From NCBI RefSeq assembly GCF_030150285.1, contig NZ_JASLGE010000095.1:1-55597 (forward strand): a stretch of DNA of 55,597 nt, written 5' to 3'. Positions within the stretch are counted from its first letter, which is position 1, and the number at the start of each line of letters is the position of its first letter. The notes beneath the pieces were generated by a model. The model saw only the letters and a program-made list of their open reading frames with translations. It did no database searches and had not been told where the DNA came from. Below, piece after piece: positions 42,839 to 51,386 of the stretch. This DNA comes from Pseudomonas sp. GTDB taxonomy: Bacteria; Pseudomonadota; Gammaproteobacteria; Pseudomonadales; Pseudomonadaceae. The position numbers and the translations under genes were made by a program.

Positions 42839-42860
42839 TGAAACATTTCTGAAACATTTG
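42839..42860. repeat. Two tandem 11-base units TGAAACATTTC / TGAAACATTTG
   Basis: Back-to-back direct repeats differing in the last base, about 120 bases before the Na/Pi cotransporter ATG. The 11-base period equals one helical turn, like tandem regulator half-sites, but the sequence is not the Pho box. Confidence 0.55.
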
Positions 42861-42870
42861 CCGCTCAACC

Positions 42871-42895
42871 GTAGGCGCGAGTTGCTCGCGCCTAC
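42871..42895. repeat. REP hairpin before the Na/Pi cotransporter gene
   Basis: Perfect 11-base arms GTAGGCGCGAG and CTCGCGCCTAC around TTG. It lies just after the CNNM-type gene stop on the minus strand. Confidence 0.75.
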
Positions 42896-42907
42896 AGGAG
42901 GGAAGGA

Positions 42908-44248
42908 TTAACCGATTTTGAGGACTTTCGCGAGGACGATTTTCGGGCCTTTCATCTTTTTGATGATGATGCGCAGGCCTTCGACTTCCAGTTGCTCTTC
43001 TTCAGCGGGCACACGCTTGAGCGTGTCGTAGATAAGCCCTGCAACGGTTTCGGCTTCAATGTGGTCAAGGTCAATGCCCAGCAGGCGCTCGATCTTGAAC
43101 AGAGGCGTGTCGCCGCGCACCAGCAACTTGCCAGGCTGATACGACAGGATGCCCCGCTCGGCCTTGCGGTGTTCGTCCTGAATATCGCCCACCAGCACTT
43201 CCAGCACGTCTTCCATTGTCAGATAGCCCACGACTTTACCGTCGGCCTCTTCCACCAGCGCGAAGTGCGCGCCACCCTTGCGAAACTGCTCCAGCAATTG
43301 CGCCAGCGGCATATGGCGCGACACACGCTCCAGCGGCCGGGTCAGTTCTTCGAGATTGAAGGTCTCAGGCAAATGGTCAAGGTCGGCCAGCTCAAGCAGC
43401 AGGTCTTTGATGTGCAACAGGCCCACAAAGGTATTCGTCTCGGCGTCGTACACCGGGTAGCGGCTGAATTTGTGACGGCGGAACATCGCCAGGATTTCCT
43501 TGAGCGGAGCCTTGGAGTCCAGCGTCACGAGGTCTTCACGGGAGTTGGCCCAGTCGACCACTTCCAGCTCACCCATTTCCACGGCCGAAGCCAGCACACG
43601 CATCCCTTGATCGCTAGGGTTCTGACCACGGCTGGAGTGCAGGATCAGCTTGAGCTCTTCACGGCTGTAGGCGTGCTCATGGTGAGCGCCCGGCTCACCC
43701 TGGCCGGCAATGCGCAGGATGGTGTTGGCGCTGGCGTTGAGCAGGTAAATCGCCGGGTACATGGCCCAGTAGAAGAGGTACAGCGGCACGGCTGTCCACA
43801 GCGACAGGGTTTCAGGTTTGCGAATGGCCCAGGATTTGGGAGCCAGCTCACCGACCACGATGTGCAGGTACGAAATGATGAAGAAGGCAGTAAAGAACGA
43901 CACACCTTTGATCACTTCAGGCGATTGCACACCCAAGGCCCCCAACAGCGGTTCCAGCAGGTGGGCAAACGCCGGCTCACCGACCCAGCCCAGGCCCAGC
44001 GACGCCAGGGTAATACCCAATTGGCAGGCGGAGAGGTAAGCGTCGAGCTGGCTGTGAACCGTACGCAGAATCTGACCACGCCAGCCGTTAACGTCGGCGA
44101 TGGCCTCGACCCGGGTTGAGCGCAGTTTGACCATGGCAAATTCGGCCGCAACGAAAAAACCGTTGAGCAGTACCAGGATCAGTGCAAAAAGAATCATGCC
44201 GAAGTCGGCAAACAGTGTCGCGAGGGTCAAGCCAGGGGAAGGGTCCAT
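42908..44248 (-). CDS. CNNM/CorC-type membrane protein (hemolysin family)
   Basis: A 446-residue protein with the DUF21 (CNNM) membrane region at about 10-190 (FALILVLLNGFFVAAEFAMVKLRSTRVEAI, ACQLGITLASLGLGWVGEPA), tandem CBS domains at about 215-335 (FSRYPVYDAETNTFVGLLHIKDLL, VGYLTMEDVLEVLVGDI), and a C-terminal CorC_HlyC domain. Family members are linked to Mg or Co efflux and ion stress; 'hemolysin' is a historical name. It follows phoR by 110 bases in the same direction, across a perfect 9-base hairpin (44292-44315). Confidence 0.9.
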   Translation of the reverse strand: MDPSPGLTLATLFADFGMILFALILVLLNGFFVAAEFAMVKLRSTRVEAIADVNGWRGQILRTVHSQLDAYLSACQLGITLASLGLGWVGEPAFAHLLEPLLGALGVQSPEVIKGVSFFTAFFIISYLHIVVGELAPKSWAIRKPETLSLWTAVPLYLFYWAMYPAIYLLNASANTILRIAGQGEPGAHHEHAYSREELKLILHSSRGQNPSDQGMRVLASAVEMGELEVVDWANSREDLVTLDSKAPLKEILAMFRRHKFSRYPVYDAETNTFVGLLHIKDLLLELADLDHLPETFNLEELTRPLERVSRHMPLAQLLEQFRKGGAHFALVEEADGKVVGYLTMEDVLEVLVGDIQDEHRKAERGILSYQPGKLLVRGDTPLFKIERLLGIDLDHIEAETVAGLIYDTLKRVPAEEEQLEVEGLRIIIKKMKGPKIVLAKVLKIG

Positions 44249-44291
44249 GATGGAGTTTTACGGGTTCCGTTGTTTCGAATAGTGGGATGGC

Positions 44292-44315
44292 ACCGGGCCA
44301 GAATTATGGCCCGGT
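44292..44315. other. Hairpin between phoR and the CNNM-type gene
   Basis: Arms ACCGGGCCA (44292-44300) and TGGCCCGGT (44307-44315) around GAATTA. It lacks a T-run, so it may attenuate rather than end phoR read-through. Confidence 0.55.
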
Positions 44316-44358
44316 CGGGCAATGTAGCGACTGGCGCGCCTGTTGCCTAGGCATCTTT

Positions 44359-45681
44359 TCAGTCAACAGACGCCCGGATACCCGGTTTTATGACCTGCGT
44401 CAGGGGAAAATGGCAGGTGAACGTGCTGCCGTGCCCCAGCACGCTACTGATCTCCAGGTGTGCGCGATGGCGCAGCAGGACGTGCTTGACGATGGCCAGC
44501 CCCAGCCCTGTGCCGCCGGTGTTGGCATTGCGGCTGGAGTCGACACGATAGAAACGCTCAGTCAGGCGCGGCAAGTGCTTATTGTCGATGCCTACGCCGG
44601 AATCTTGCACGGTCAGATGCGCACCCGAGGTATCGACCCACCAGCGAATCCGAATTGAGCCGCCGTCCGGGGTGTATTTAACGGCGTTAAAAATCAGATT
44701 GGAGAAGGCGCTGCGCAGCTCGGCTTCGCTGCCTTTGAGCGCAACCTCGGCTTCGAGGTCCAGCGTGATGGTTTGATTACGCTGCCCGGACAACGCTTTC
44801 GCATCGCCTTTGATCGAGTTCAACAGCGCACTGACCGGCACCGGCTGATTGTCGGACGGGTAATCCGTGGCTTCGAGCTTGGCCAGCAGCAGCAGATCAT
44901 TGAGCAGCGTCTGCATGCGCTCGCCCTGTTGCTGCATCTGCGACAGTGGCCGCTTCCAGCGCGGGTTCACGTCTTCAACGTTATCGAGCAAGGTTTCCAG
45001 ATACCCGCAAATCACCGTCAGCGGGGTCCGCAGTTCGTGGGACACGTTGGCGATAAAATCTTTGCGCATTTGTTCAAGCTGATGAATGCGCGTGACATCA
45101 CGCACCAACATCAGGTGTTCATTGTTGCCATAGCGTGTGAGGTAGAGCTGGATGCGCAGGTGATCGTTGACAGGCGACGGGATATCCAGCGGCTCGGCGT
45201 AGTTGCCGGCCTCGAAGTACTCCTTGAAGCGCGGGTGGCGCACCAGGTTACTCACCGGCTGGCCGCTGTCTTGCGGGGTTTTCAAGCCCAGTAAGGTTTC
45301 AGCCGCACGGTTCCACCACTCCAGGTTGCCGTCGCTGTCGAGCATCACCACCGCATCCTTGAGTGCAGCGGTGGACTCTTGCACACGGTCAATCACCGCT
45401 TGCAGCCGCCCGCGCACCCGCTGATCGCGGCGCTGCAAGTGGTAAATGCTGTCGAAGACTTCGCCCCACAGGCCATAGCCATCGGGCGGTGCCTGGTCGG
45501 GTTGGTGATTGCGCAGCCAGTCGTGCAAACGCAACAACTGCTTGAGGGTCCAGCCCAGATAGAGCGCCAGGCCTGCGGCCAGGCTCCAGCCATAATGACC
45601 ACTGATCACACCGACCAGCAGGCAGCCAGCTACCAGAAACAACAAATGACGAATCAGAGTGCCATGCCAGTTTTGATTCAA
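44359..45681 (-). CDS. phoR: Phosphate-starvation sensor kinase PhoR
   Basis: PhoR phosphorylates PhoB when phosphate is scarce and dephosphorylates it when plentiful. The 440-residue protein has an N-terminal membrane hairpin (about 10-50), a PAS region (about 100-190), the HisKA motif FIANVSHELRTPL, N box IFNAVKYTPDGG, G1 DSGVGI and G2 GGTGLGLAIVKHV. The start is uncertain: a TTG at 45681 (giving MNQNWHG, 9 bases after AGGA) fits family length better than a GTG at 45687 (3 bases after AGGA). It follows phoB by 104 bases. Confidence 0.93.
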   Translation of the reverse strand: MNQNWHGTLIRHLLFLVAGCLLVGVISGHYGWSLAAGLALYLGWTLKQLLRLHDWLRNHQPDQAPPDGYGLWGEVFDSIYHLQRRDQRVRGRLQAVIDRVQESTAALKDAVVMLDSDGNLEWWNRAAETLLGLKTPQDSGQPVSNLVRHPRFKEYFEAGNYAEPLDIPSPVNDHLRIQLYLTRYGNNEHLMLVRDVTRIHQLEQMRKDFIANVSHELRTPLTVICGYLETLLDNVEDVNPRWKRPLSQMQQQGERMQTLLNDLLLLAKLEATDYPSDNQPVPVSALLNSIKGDAKALSGQRNQTITLDLEAEVALKGSEAELRSAFSNLIFNAVKYTPDGGSIRIRWWVDTSGAHLTVQDSGVGIDNKHLPRLTERFYRVDSSRNANTGGTGLGLAIVKHVLLRHRAHLEISSVLGHGSTFTCHFPLTQVIKPGIRASVD

Positions 45682-45726
45682 GTTCACATGTCCTGTTGTG
45701 AGCTTTAAGGTGTGAGCTTCAAGTGG

Positions 45727-45762
45727 CACGCTTCAAGCGGCACGCTAAGGCCTTGAAGCGTG
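45727..45762. repeat. Inverted repeat in the phoB-phoR spacer
   Basis: Perfect 11-base arms CACGCTTCAAG and CTTGAAGCGTG (45727-45737 and 45752-45762), amid further partial copies of GGCACGCTTCAAG. This repeat-rich spacer separates two genes of one operon. Confidence 0.65.
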
Positions 45763-45785
45763 TAACGTGCAGCTCGCAGCCGCAT

Positions 45786-46475
45786 TCAACCCTTCGTCGA
45801 AAACCGATACCCGGTGCCGCGCACGGTTTGTACCAGATTTTCATACGCCTCACCGAGGGCTTTTCGCAAGCGGCGGATGTGAACGTCCACGGTGCGCTCT
45901 TCCACGTATACATTGCCGCCCCAGACCTGATCGAGCAGTTGCCCACGGGTGTAGGCGCGCTCCTGGTGAGTCATGAAGAACTGCAGCAGGCGGTATTCGG
46001 TGGGCCCCATTTCGGCCGGTGTGCCATCGATGGTCACGCGGTGGCTGATCGGGTCGAGCAGCAAGCCACCGATTTCGATCGGCGCTTCAGTGTCGGCCGG
46101 GCCGGTACGCCGCAGCACGGCCTTGAGGCGGGCCACCAGTTCACGCGGGGAAAACGGTTTGGTGATGTAGTCGTCTGCACCGACTTCCAGGCCCTGGATC
46201 TTGTTGTCTTCTTCGCCCTTGGCCGTGAGCATGATGATCGGGATGTCACTGGTCAGTTCTTCACGCTTGAGGCGACGGGCCAGCTCAATGCCTGAGGTGC
46301 CGGGCAGCATCCAGTCCAGCAGGATCAGATCGGGTTTGCGGTCAACGATGATGGCGTGAGCTTGTTGTGAGTTCTCAGCTTCGAAGCAGTCGTAGCCTGC
46401 CATTTCCAGGGCCACCGCAATCATTTCGCGGATCGGCGCCTCGTCATCAACGATCAGAATGCTCCTGCCAACCAT
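45786..46475 (-). CDS. phoB: Phosphate regulon response regulator PhoB
   Basis: A 229-residue OmpR/PhoB-family regulator. The receiver domain (1-120) has the phospho-accepting Asp in LILLDWMLPGTSG and the conserved LTAKGEED with its lysine; the C-terminal winged helix (about 130-227) contains EYRLLQFFMTHQERAYTRGQLLDQVWG. It starts at the ATG at 46475 with GAGG 8 bases before. It binds Pho boxes and activates phosphate-scavenging genes. A good Pho box lies upstream of it, so it should be autoregulated. Confidence 0.97.
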   Translation of the reverse strand: MVGRSILIVDDEAPIREMIAVALEMAGYDCFEAENSQQAHAIIVDRKPDLILLDWMLPGTSGIELARRLKREELTSDIPIIMLTAKGEEDNKIQGLEVGADDYITKPFSPRELVARLKAVLRRTGPADTEAPIEIGGLLLDPISHRVTIDGTPAEMGPTEYRLLQFFMTHQERAYTRGQLLDQVWGGNVYVEERTVDVHIRRLRKALGEAYENLVQTVRGTGYRFSTKG

Positions 46476-46487
46476 GCCGTAATCCTC

Positions 46488-46505
46488 GTGTCATTTAACT
46501 GTCTT
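46488..46505 (+). promoter_or_regulatory. Second Pho-box-like site, opposite orientation
   Basis: GTGTCAT-TTAA-CTGTCTT on the plus strand matches 12 of 14 consensus positions of two CTGTCAT repeats. It points towards the small secreted protein gene at 46627, with TAGATA 8 bases downstream as a possible -10. It also falls in the phoB leader. Confidence 0.45.
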
Positions 46506-46511
46506 GTGCGC

Positions 46512-46545
46512 ATTAGATAACGGAATTATTGCAGTCGTGTGACAG
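46512..46545 (-). promoter_or_regulatory. Pho box and -10 of phoB
   Basis: On the minus strand CTGTCAC-ACGA-CTGCAAT (46545-46528) resembles two CTGTCAT repeats 11 bases apart. Ten bases further, TCTAAT (46517-46512) matches the -10 consensus at five of six positions. This is the geometry of a PhoB-activated promoter lacking a -35, and supports phoB autoregulation. Confidence 0.75.
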
Positions 46546-46626
46546 CCCGGGCGAAGTCCTGCGCTCACCAGATTAGTGAACTACGCTTTTAACTCAAATC
46601 GTACAACCACAAAGAGGACGATTCAG

Positions 46627-47004
46627 ATGAGCCACAGTCTACTCTCCTTCAAGGCCGTGCTCTTGGGTGCCGTATTGGCCTTGCCGGGGCTCGCGCTGGC
46701 CGAGCCGGCGATGACCCACGACGGCGTGCTGGTCACCCACGACAACAAGACCTTGTACACCTTCGCCAAGGACTCAGCCGGAAAATCAGCGTGCAACGAC
46801 GCCTGCGCCAAGAACTGGCCACCGCTGGAAGCCGCCAGCACCGATAAAAGCATGGGCAAATGGACCGTCATCACCCGCGATGACGAGCACCTGCAATGGG
46901 CCTACGACGGCAAACCGCTGTACACCTTTGTAAAAGACGAGAAGGCCGGGGACAAGACCGGCGACGGCAAAATGGACGGTGCGTGGAAAGTCGCCAAGCC
47001 TTAA
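46627..47004 (+). CDS. Small secreted protein, COG4315 (Lipoprotein_15) family
   Basis: A 125-residue protein with a signal peptide ending PGLALAEP and a mature part built from the repeat KTLYTFAKDSAGKSACNDACAKNWPPL and PLYTFVKDEKAGDK. The CNDACAKNWPP motif is diagnostic of the family. A lipobox cysteine is absent, so it is probably periplasmic. AGAGGA lies about 8 bases before the ATG at 46627. The function of the family is not established. It is divergent from phoB, and a Pho-box-like site lies between them. Confidence 0.85.
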   Translation: MSHSLLSFKAVLLGAVLALPGLALAEPAMTHDGVLVTHDNKTLYTFAKDSAGKSACNDACAKNWPPLEAASTDKSMGKWTVITRDDEHLQWAYDGKPLYTFVKDEKAGDKTGDGKMDGAWKVAKP

Positions 47005-47032
47005 AAGATCGCGAGCCTGCTTGCGCCTACCG
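47003..47032. repeat. Half REP element touching a stop codon
   Basis: AAAAGATCGCGAGCCTGC and TTGCGCCTAC are the right half of the REP seen at 51428-51456. It overlaps the last bases of the TAA of the secreted protein gene. Confidence 0.6.
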
Positions 47033-47061
47033 GTGACGTGTAAAACGGCCATGCGCAACCC

Positions 47062-47104
47062 AAAAAAAACCTCGCCCCCCGTTGAACGGGAGGCGAGGTT
47101 TTTT
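47062..47104. terminator. Bidirectional intrinsic terminator
   Basis: Arms AACCTCGCC (47068-47076) and GGCGAGGTT (47092-47100) are extended by A's on the left and T's on the right, around an inner CCCGTT / AACGGG hairpin. T-runs exist on both strands, so it ends both the plus-strand secreted protein gene and the minus-strand spu operon. Confidence 0.93.
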
Positions 47105-47115
47105 AGGGCGCGGTC

Positions 47116-48006
47116 TTAAACCGCAGTAGGCGATTTTGGACGGCGTACATCGGGCTGTTTCCAGGACTCGGCCACCGATTCGTCGATGGCTTGCTGGATG
47201 GCCTTTTTACGATGTTCTTCAGCACGGCGGCTGAAGAACCACACCATGAAGGTCACCAGCGACACCGCCAGCAGAATCAGGCTGGCCACGGCGTTGATCT
47301 CGGGTTTAACCCCAAGGCGCACCGCCGAAAACACTTCCATCGGCAGGGTCGTAGAACCCGGCCCGGACACGAAGCTGGCCAGCACCAGGTCATCCAGCGA
47401 CAGCGCGAACGACATCATCGCACCCGCCGCCAGCGAGGGCGCAATCATCGGGATGGTGATCAGAAAGAACACCTTCCACGGCTTGGCACCCAGGTCCATG
47501 GCCGCTTCCTCGATGGACAGGTCCAGTTCACGCAACCGCGACGACACGACCACGGCCACGTAGGCCGAGCAGAACGTGGTGTGGGCGATCCAGATGGTGA
47601 CCAGGCCACGCTCTTGCGGCCAGCCAATCATTTGCGCCATGGCCACGAACAGCAGCAACAGCGACAGACCGGTGATCACTTCCGGCATCACCAGCGGTGC
47701 CGTGACCAGGCCGCCAAACAGCGTGCGGCCCTTGAAGTGGCTGATGCGGGTCAGCACGAAGGCCGCCAGTGTGCCCAGCGCCACCGCTGCAATCGCCGTG
47801 TAAAAGGCGATTTCCAGCGAGCGCATGACCGAGCCCATCAGTTGGGTGTTGTCGAGCAACCCCGTGTACCACTTCAGCGACCAGCCCCCCCACACCGTCA
47901 CCAGCTTGGAGGCGTTGAACGAGTAGATCACCAGAATCAGCATCGGCAGGTAGATAAACACCAACCCCGCCACCAGCATGAAGCTTGAGAAACGGATGCG
48001 GTTCAT
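47116..48006 (-). CDS. spuH: Polyamine ABC transporter permease (PotI-like)
   Basis: A 296-residue inner-membrane permease with six helices and the EAA loop EEAAMDLGAKPWKVFFLITIPMI. It resembles PotI/PotC of E. coli. It starts with an ATG that overlaps the preceding spuG stop by 4 bases. The C-terminal soluble tail of about 25 residues is rich in Glu and Lys. It is the last gene of the polyamine unit, followed by a strong terminator. Confidence 0.93.
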   Translation of the reverse strand: MNRIRFSSFMLVAGLVFIYLPMLILVIYSFNASKLVTVWGGWSLKWYTGLLDNTQLMGSVMRSLEIAFYTAIAAVALGTLAAFVLTRISHFKGRTLFGGLVTAPLVMPEVITGLSLLLLFVAMAQMIGWPQERGLVTIWIAHTTFCSAYVAVVVSSRLRELDLSIEEAAMDLGAKPWKVFFLITIPMIAPSLAAGAMMSFALSLDDLVLASFVSGPGSTTLPMEVFSAVRLGVKPEINAVASLILLAVSLVTFMVWFFSRRAEEHRKKAIQQAIDESVAESWKQPDVRRPKSPTAV

Positions 48007-48923
48007 ATCTTGCCCTCCAGCTCTTTAGCCTGGCTGCGGTTGAACAGGATGATGGGCACGATCAGGATCGCCAGCATGACCACGGCGAGCGCGGACGCTA
48101 CCGGCCAGTCACGGTTGTTGAAGAACTCTTGCCACAACACTTTACCGATCATCAGGGTTTCCGGGCCGCCCAGCAGCTCTGGAATGACAAACTCACCCAC
48201 CACCGGAATAAACACCAGCATGCAGCCCGCGATAATGCCGTTCTTGGACAGCGGCACGGTGATTTTCCAGAAGCTGTTGAAGGTGCTCGAGCCCAGGTCG
48301 GAGGCGGCCTCCAACAAGCTGTGATCGTGTTTCACCAGGTTGGCGTACAGCGGCAGGATCATGAACGGCAGGTACGAATACACGATGCCGATATACACCG
48401 CGATATTGGTGTTAAGGATCTGCAACGGTTCGTTGATCAAGCCGATCGACATCAGGAAGCCATTGAGCAAGCCGTTGTTGCTGAGGATGCCCATCCAGGC
48501 ATACACGCGAATCAGGATGGCCGTCCAGGTCGGCATCATGATCAGCAGCACCAGCACCGTCTGCATCTCTCTGCGCGCATTGGCGATGGCGTAGGCCATC
48601 GGGTAGCCGATCAGCAGGCACAACAAGGTGCTGAAAAAGGCCATCTTCAGGGAGCCCAGGTAAGCGGCGATGTACAGCTCATCGTCGCCCAACAGGGCGT
48701 AGTTACCCAGATTCAACAGCACTTGGATCTTTTGGTCCACGTAGCTGTAAATTTCGGTGTACGGCGGAATCGCGACATCGGCCTCAGCAAAGCTGATTTT
48801 CAGCACGATGAAGAACGGCAACATGAAGAACAAAAACAGCCACAGGAATGGAATCCCGATGACCGCATGGCGGCCACTGGGGGTTATTCGTTGCAGTCGG
48901 CGTTTGAGCTTTCGCATGTTCAT
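48003..48923 (-). CDS. spuG: Polyamine ABC transporter permease (PotH-like)
   Basis: A 306-residue permease with six helices and the EAA loop EAASDLGSSTFNSFWKITVPL. It pairs with SpuH to form the channel of the spermidine/putrescine importer. The ATG at 48923 overlaps the TGA of spuF (ATGA) and gives MNMRKLKRRLQR; the frame is open to 48959 but earlier codons lie within spuF. A long cytosolic N-terminal stretch of Arg and Lys precedes the first helix. Confidence 0.93.
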   Translation of the reverse strand: MNMRKLKRRLQRITPSGRHAVIGIPFLWLFLFFMLPFFIVLKISFAEADVAIPPYTEIYSYVDQKIQVLLNLGNYALLGDDELYIAAYLGSLKMAFFSTLLCLLIGYPMAYAIANARREMQTVLVLLIMMPTWTAILIRVYAWMGILSNNGLLNGFLMSIGLINEPLQILNTNIAVYIGIVYSYLPFMILPLYANLVKHDHSLLEAASDLGSSTFNSFWKITVPLSKNGIIAGCMLVFIPVVGEFVIPELLGGPETLMIGKVLWQEFFNNRDWPVASALAVVMLAILIVPIILFNRSQAKELEGKI

Positions 48924-50062
48924 GAGCGCAGTACCACGCCGCTGTCGTCTTCCCACCATACGTAGACCTGGTCGTCCCAGGTAGGGCGTGCGCCCTGGCG
49001 TTCAGCGTTGGCCACAAACGATTGCACCAGCTTGCCGCTTGGCAACTCGACGTAGAACACCGAATGGCCGCCCAGGTAAGCAATGTCATGCACCTTGCCG
49101 CGCGACCAGTTGTGCTCATAGGTCGGCTTTTCGGTGGTGATCAGCATTTTTTCCGGGCGAATGGCGTAGGTGATGCGCTTGTCTTCCACCGACGTGCTGA
49201 CACCGTGGCCGACGTAAATGTCGTTCTCCAGTTCTGCGCTGTTGATGCGGGCGTAGCCTTCGGCGTCGTCGACCACTTCACCGTCGAACAGGTTGACGTT
49301 ACCGATGAACTCGCACACCAGGCGGCTGACCGGGGTTTCATAGATGTCGATGGGGCTGCCGATCTGGGCAATCCAACCCAGGTGCATGATCGCGATGCGC
49401 TGAGCCATGGTCATGGCCTCTTCCTGATCGTGAGTCACCATGACGCAGGTCACGCCGACGCGCTCGATGATTTCCACCAGTTCGAGTTGCATCTGCGAAC
49501 GCAGTTTTTTATCCAGCGCGCCCATCGGCTCGTCGAGCAGCAGCAGCTTCGGGCGCTTGGCCAGCGAACGGGCCAGCGCCACACGCTGACGCTGGCCGCC
49601 AGACAACTGGTGCGGTTTGCGCTTGGCGTACTGGCTCATGTGCACCAGCTTGAGCATTTCGCCCACGCGGGCATCGATCTCGGACGCCGACAGTTTGTCC
49701 TGCTTGAGACCAAACGCAATGTTCTGGGCCACGGTCATGTGCGGGAACAGGGCGTAAGACTGGAACATCATGTTGATCGGCCGCTCATAGGGCGGCATGT
49801 CAGTGATGTCTACGCCATCGAGGAAAATACGGCCTTCTGTTGGGCGCTCGAAACCGGCGAGCATACGCAGCAAGGTGGATTTGCCCGATCCCGATCCGCC
49901 GAGCAAGGCGAAGATTTCGCCTTTGTTGATTTCCAGGGACACATCGTCCACGGCAATCGTCTCGTCGAATTTTTTCGTGACCCGGTCGATTTTGACCAGA
50001 ACCTGTTTAGGGGTCTGATCGCCCTCGAGGGCTTTCTTATAGGCGCCGGAGGCAACTGCCAT
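48920..50062 (-). CDS. spuF: Polyamine ABC transporter ATPase (PotG-like)
   Basis: A 380-residue ATPase powering the polyamine importer: Walker A GGSGSGKST (about 54-62), signature LSGGQRQR, Walker B LLLLDEPMGALDKKL, H-loop VMVTHDQEEAM, and a C-terminal TOBE domain from about 270. The ATG at 50062 is preceded by GGGAG at the usual spacing. It lies 69 bases after spuE and overlaps spuG. Confidence 0.93.
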   Translation of the reverse strand: MAVASGAYKKALEGDQTPKQVLVKIDRVTKKFDETIAVDDVSLEINKGEIFALLGGSGSGKSTLLRMLAGFERPTEGRIFLDGVDITDMPPYERPINMMFQSYALFPHMTVAQNIAFGLKQDKLSASEIDARVGEMLKLVHMSQYAKRKPHQLSGGQRQRVALARSLAKRPKLLLLDEPMGALDKKLRSQMQLELVEIIERVGVTCVMVTHDQEEAMTMAQRIAIMHLGWIAQIGSPIDIYETPVSRLVCEFIGNVNLFDGEVVDDAEGYARINSAELENDIYVGHGVSTSVEDKRITYAIRPEKMLITTEKPTYEHNWSRGKVHDIAYLGGHSVFYVELPSGKLVQSFVANAERQGARPTWDDQVYVWWEDDSGVVLRS

Positions 50063-50131
50063 TTACGAAACTCCCAACAAATTTAGCAGCCCGCCCGAAA
50101 GGAGCGGACCTTGGATAGGTGGTCTTGCGCA

Positions 50132-51226
50132 CTATTTGCCCGTTTTAACCTTGGTCCATGTGCGCGTCATCAAGCGCTGGATGTTCGGGGGCAGTTCGGT
50201 CGACACATACGTTTTGTCCAGTACCGCCTGGGTGGGGTAAACGGCTTCGTCGGTACGAATGGATTCGTCCATCACCGTGTCAGCGGCCGGGTTAGGGTTG
50301 GCGTAGCCCACATAGTCACTGACCTGAGCAATCACATCGGGCTTGAGCAAGTAGTTGATGAACGTATGGGCTTGCTTGACGCTGCTGGAATCCTTGGGAA
50401 TGGCCAACATGTCGAACCACAAGGCACCGCCTTCCTTGGGCACGATGTACTCGATGTTCACGCCCTTTTGGGCATCTTCGGCACGGGACTTGGCCTGGAA
50501 CACATCACCGGAGAACCCGATGGCGACACAGATATTGCCGTTGGCCAGGTCAGAGATGTACTTGGAGGAATGGTAGTAGGTGACGTAAGGACGCACCGAC
50601 AGCAGGACTTCTTCCGCTTTTTTGTAATCCTTGGGGTTGGTGCTGTTGGCATCCAGGCCCAGGTAGTTCAGGACCGTCGGCAGCATTTCATCGGCTGAGT
50701 CCAGGAAAGCAACACCGCACTTGGTCAGCTTTTCCATGTTTTCAGGCTTGAACACCACGTCCCAGGAATCGATTTTGTCGACGCCCAGCACTTCTTTGAC
50801 TTTATCGACGTTGTAACCGATGCCATTGGTGCCCCACAGGTAGGGCACGGCATACAGGTTGCCCGGATCGTTTTGCTCAAGACGCTTGAGCAGGGCCGGA
50901 TCCAGGTTGGAATAGTTGGGGAGCTGCGACTTGTCGAGCTTCTGGAAGGCTCCCGCTTTAATCTGCTTGCCCAGGAAGTGGTTAGACGGAACGACCACGT
51001 CATAACCGGTGCGCCCGGCCAGCAATTTGCCTTCAAGGGTTTCGTTGGAATCGAAGACGTCATAGATCGGCTTGATGCCGGTGGTTTTCTCGAAATCGGC
51101 CAAGGTGTTCGGCGCGATATAGTCCGACCAGTTATAAATGTGCACAGAAGGTGCTGCTTGTACGCTGACGGCAAGCGTCAAACCGGCACCGGCCAGCAGG
51201 GTCTTGCAAAACAAAGATTTAGACAC
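50132..51226 (-). CDS. spuE: Polyamine-binding periplasmic protein (SpuE-like)
   Basis: A 364-residue PotF-type binding protein. The signal peptide ends TLAVSVQAAPSVH, followed by YNWSDYIAPNTLADFEKTTGI, DVFDSNETLEGKLL, GYDVVVPSNHFLGKQI and WGTNGIGYN. In P. aeruginosa SpuE prefers spermidine; ligand choice here is inferred from order. The start is GTG at 51226, with AGAGGA 7 bases before. It is the second of two similar binding proteins in the operon. Confidence 0.92.
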   Translation of the reverse strand: MSKSLFCKTLLAGAGLTLAVSVQAAPSVHIYNWSDYIAPNTLADFEKTTGIKPIYDVFDSNETLEGKLLAGRTGYDVVVPSNHFLGKQIKAGAFQKLDKSQLPNYSNLDPALLKRLEQNDPGNLYAVPYLWGTNGIGYNVDKVKEVLGVDKIDSWDVVFKPENMEKLTKCGVAFLDSADEMLPTVLNYLGLDANSTNPKDYKKAEEVLLSVRPYVTYYHSSKYISDLANGNICVAIGFSGDVFQAKSRAEDAQKGVNIEYIVPKEGGALWFDMLAIPKDSSSVKQAHTFINYLLKPDVIAQVSDYVGYANPNPAADTVMDESIRTDEAVYPTQAVLDKTYVSTELPPNIQRLMTRTWTKVKTGK

Positions 51227-51386
51227 GTGATGGTCCTCTAAATAGTTGGGCCTGACTCGCCCGCGTCACACGGCAGCAGAACTGCCAAATACAAAACCGG
51301 CGCGCAACTTACCCTCGATAAACCGGCACAGCAAAGTTTTCTGCGATTAATTGCTGTAATGCCCTGATTTAGCTTGATTTCACACG

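Noticed and set aside
42718..42850. A Pho box before the Na/Pi cotransporter
   Set aside because: No pair of CTGTCAT-like repeats was found; the tandem TGAAACATTT units do not match.
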